Part shown: piece after piece, positions 63,530 to 64,000 of the stretch
How the letters are laid out: every line of letters begins with the position of its first letter
Position numbering within the stretch: the first letter of the stretch is position 1
Source: Bowmanella denitrificans
GTDB lineage: Bacteria; Pseudomonadota; Gammaproteobacteria; Enterobacterales; Alteromonadaceae
Reading direction: 5' to 3'
Assembly (NCBI RefSeq): GCF_039522935.1
Contig: NZ_BAAAEI010000007.1
Location: 94,668 to 158,667, forward strand
DNA: 64,000 nt
Position numbers and translations under genes: made by a program
The notes under the pieces: model-generated
The model's input: the letters and a program-made list of their open reading frames with translations, nothing else
Databases searched by the model: none
What the model was told of the DNA's origin: nothing

Positions 63530-63934
63530 GAAAAACCACAGAGGCACAGAGAACACAGAGGAATTAAAGGCTTTATAACTCTGCGAGCTTTTCTCAGCGC
63601 CCTCAGCGTCTCTGTGTGAAGATTCCGGTATCACGCCAAGCCGCGGAGTTCGCCGAGACAATGCCCTGAAACCTCTGTGAATCTCCGTGCTCTTCGTGCC
63701 TCTGTGGTGACAATGTATTTGCGTAAAAGCAGAAAAACCACGGAGACACAGAGAACACAGAGGAATTGAAAGCGTTGAATACTCTGCGTGCCTTTCTCTG
63801 CGCCACCGCGTCACTGCGAGAAGCATTCCGCTTTCAGCTAAAGCCATTCTCGCAGAGCCGCGGAGTACGCCGAGAGAAAGCCCTGAAATCTCTGTGAATC
63901 TCCGTGTTCTTCGTGCCGCTGTGGTGACAATGTA
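63530..63934. repeat. Two tandem copies of a ~200-base dyad-symmetric repeat
   Basis: Two related units, about 63530-63720 and about 63733-63934. Each begins AAAACCAC-GAGRCACAGAG-AACACAGAGG, contains a CTCTGCG/CGCAGAG-type centre with a CCGCGGAGT core, and ends GTGCCTCTGTGGTGACAATGTAT or a close variant. The CCACAGAGGCAC start and GTGCCTCTGTGG end of copy 1 are perfect inverse complements, so each unit is a large imperfect palindrome. Similar CACAGAG/ACACAGAGG blocks are widespread in bacterial intergenic DNA. It is non-coding, and any ORF across it is spurious. Confidence 0.88.
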
Positions 63935-64000
63935 TGTAGTGGTCAAGTCATATTGGCCACAGGTTTATAGTTACGCCAGTATCTTCGTTCTGACTCGTTT
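63935..64000 (-). mobile_element. End of a second IS3-type element (runs off the window)
   Basis: TGTAGTGGTCAA (63935-63946) equals the terminal 12 bases of the IS fragment at 15786. On the minus strand a frame entering from the right edge ends SERRYWRNYKPVANMT and stops at TGA 63945-63943 inside the repeat, consistent with the C-terminus of an IS3-family OrfB. The rest lies outside the window. It abuts the tandem repeat directly. Confidence 0.6.

Noticed and set aside
63488..63946. 152-codon minus-strand ORF over the repeat region
   Set aside because: It is a translation of the CACAGAG-type palindromic repeat; such ORFs (HRGTKSTEIHRG-like) are a known artefact of these blocks and have no ribosome site.
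1..64000. CRISPR arrays, tRNA or rRNA genes
   Set aside because: No regularly spaced short repeats and no recognisable tRNA or rRNA stretches were noticed on either strand; the only tandem repeat is the pair at the right end.

Overview
The window comes from a Gram-negative, probably marine or saline gammaproteobacterium, most likely in the Alteromonadales. The grounds are a complete type II secretion (T2SS) pseudopilus operon, Wza/Wzx/Wzy/Wzz envelope polysaccharide genes, a POT peptide transporter next to a small DUF6170-like protein, and a moderate base composition. The genus cannot be fixed from sequence reading alone. Almost everything from 60.1 kb down to 1 is on the minus strand and reads as tightly packed, often overlapping (ATGA-type) genes. 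No rRNA, tRNA or CRISPR array was seen.

Layout in order of minus-strand transcription. (1) 60.07-57.3 kb: a very large, multi-SLBB Wza-like export protein. (2) 57.3-47.3 kb: a compact T2SS operon, gspG-E-F-H-I-J-K-L-M-(C-like)-D. (3) 47.1-45.8 kb: a cysteine-free, Ala/Thr/Val-rich secreted protein resembling an S-layer protein. It carries a calcium-type loop, has its own candidate promoter and a hairpin over its ribosome binding site, and ends in a strong terminator. Directly behind it lies a TMTC-like membrane O-glycosyltransferase with TPRs. (4) 43.7-39.1 kb: a hexapeptide acyltransferase, two GT4 glycosyltransferases and a Wzz-like chain-length regulator. (5) 38.9-32.0 kb: a legionaminic-acid-type nonulosonate pathway (LegB, LegC, an N-formyltransferase, a GT2, a NeuB-like synthase, a CMP-transferase and a PtmE-like nucleotidyltransferase). 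(6) 31.9-25.9 kb: two acyltransferases, a Wzx flippase, a capsule-type GT-B protein and a Wzy polymerase, all AT-rich. (7) 25.9-18.3 kb: two oxidoreductases, a heparinase II/III-like protein, a WbuB-like GT4, a 4-reductase/epimerase and a PglC-type initiating transferase. (8) 18.3-15.0 kb: a plus-strand island with an O-antigen ligase-like gene, an IS3-family fragment and a broken DUF4143-type ATPase gene. (9) 14.7-1 kb: a WbpM-like dehydratase, a flippase, a DPM-like GT2 with its DUF2304 partner, a dTDP-4-amino-sugar module (aminotransferase, Wzx, RmlB, RmlA and a WecF-like transferase), and further glycosyltransferases, an acetyltransferase and a polymerase.

Right of 60.1 kb the strand switches. 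A POT transporter, preceded by a translationally coupled 20-codon leader ORF, ends in a textbook terminator and is followed by a DUF6170-like protein and galE. The window closes with a two-copy repeat of about 200 bp and the end of a second IS3-type element.

My working model is that this locus builds a cell envelope surface. The T2SS would export the S-layer-like protein and the TMTC-like enzyme might glycosylate it. The polysaccharide genes would supply an O-antigen or capsule rich in amino-deoxy sugars and a formylated nonulosonate, which could anchor the protein layer. A partial precedent is Aeromonas, where S-layer protein export needs a dedicated T2SS-like secretin and the layer attaches to O-antigen.
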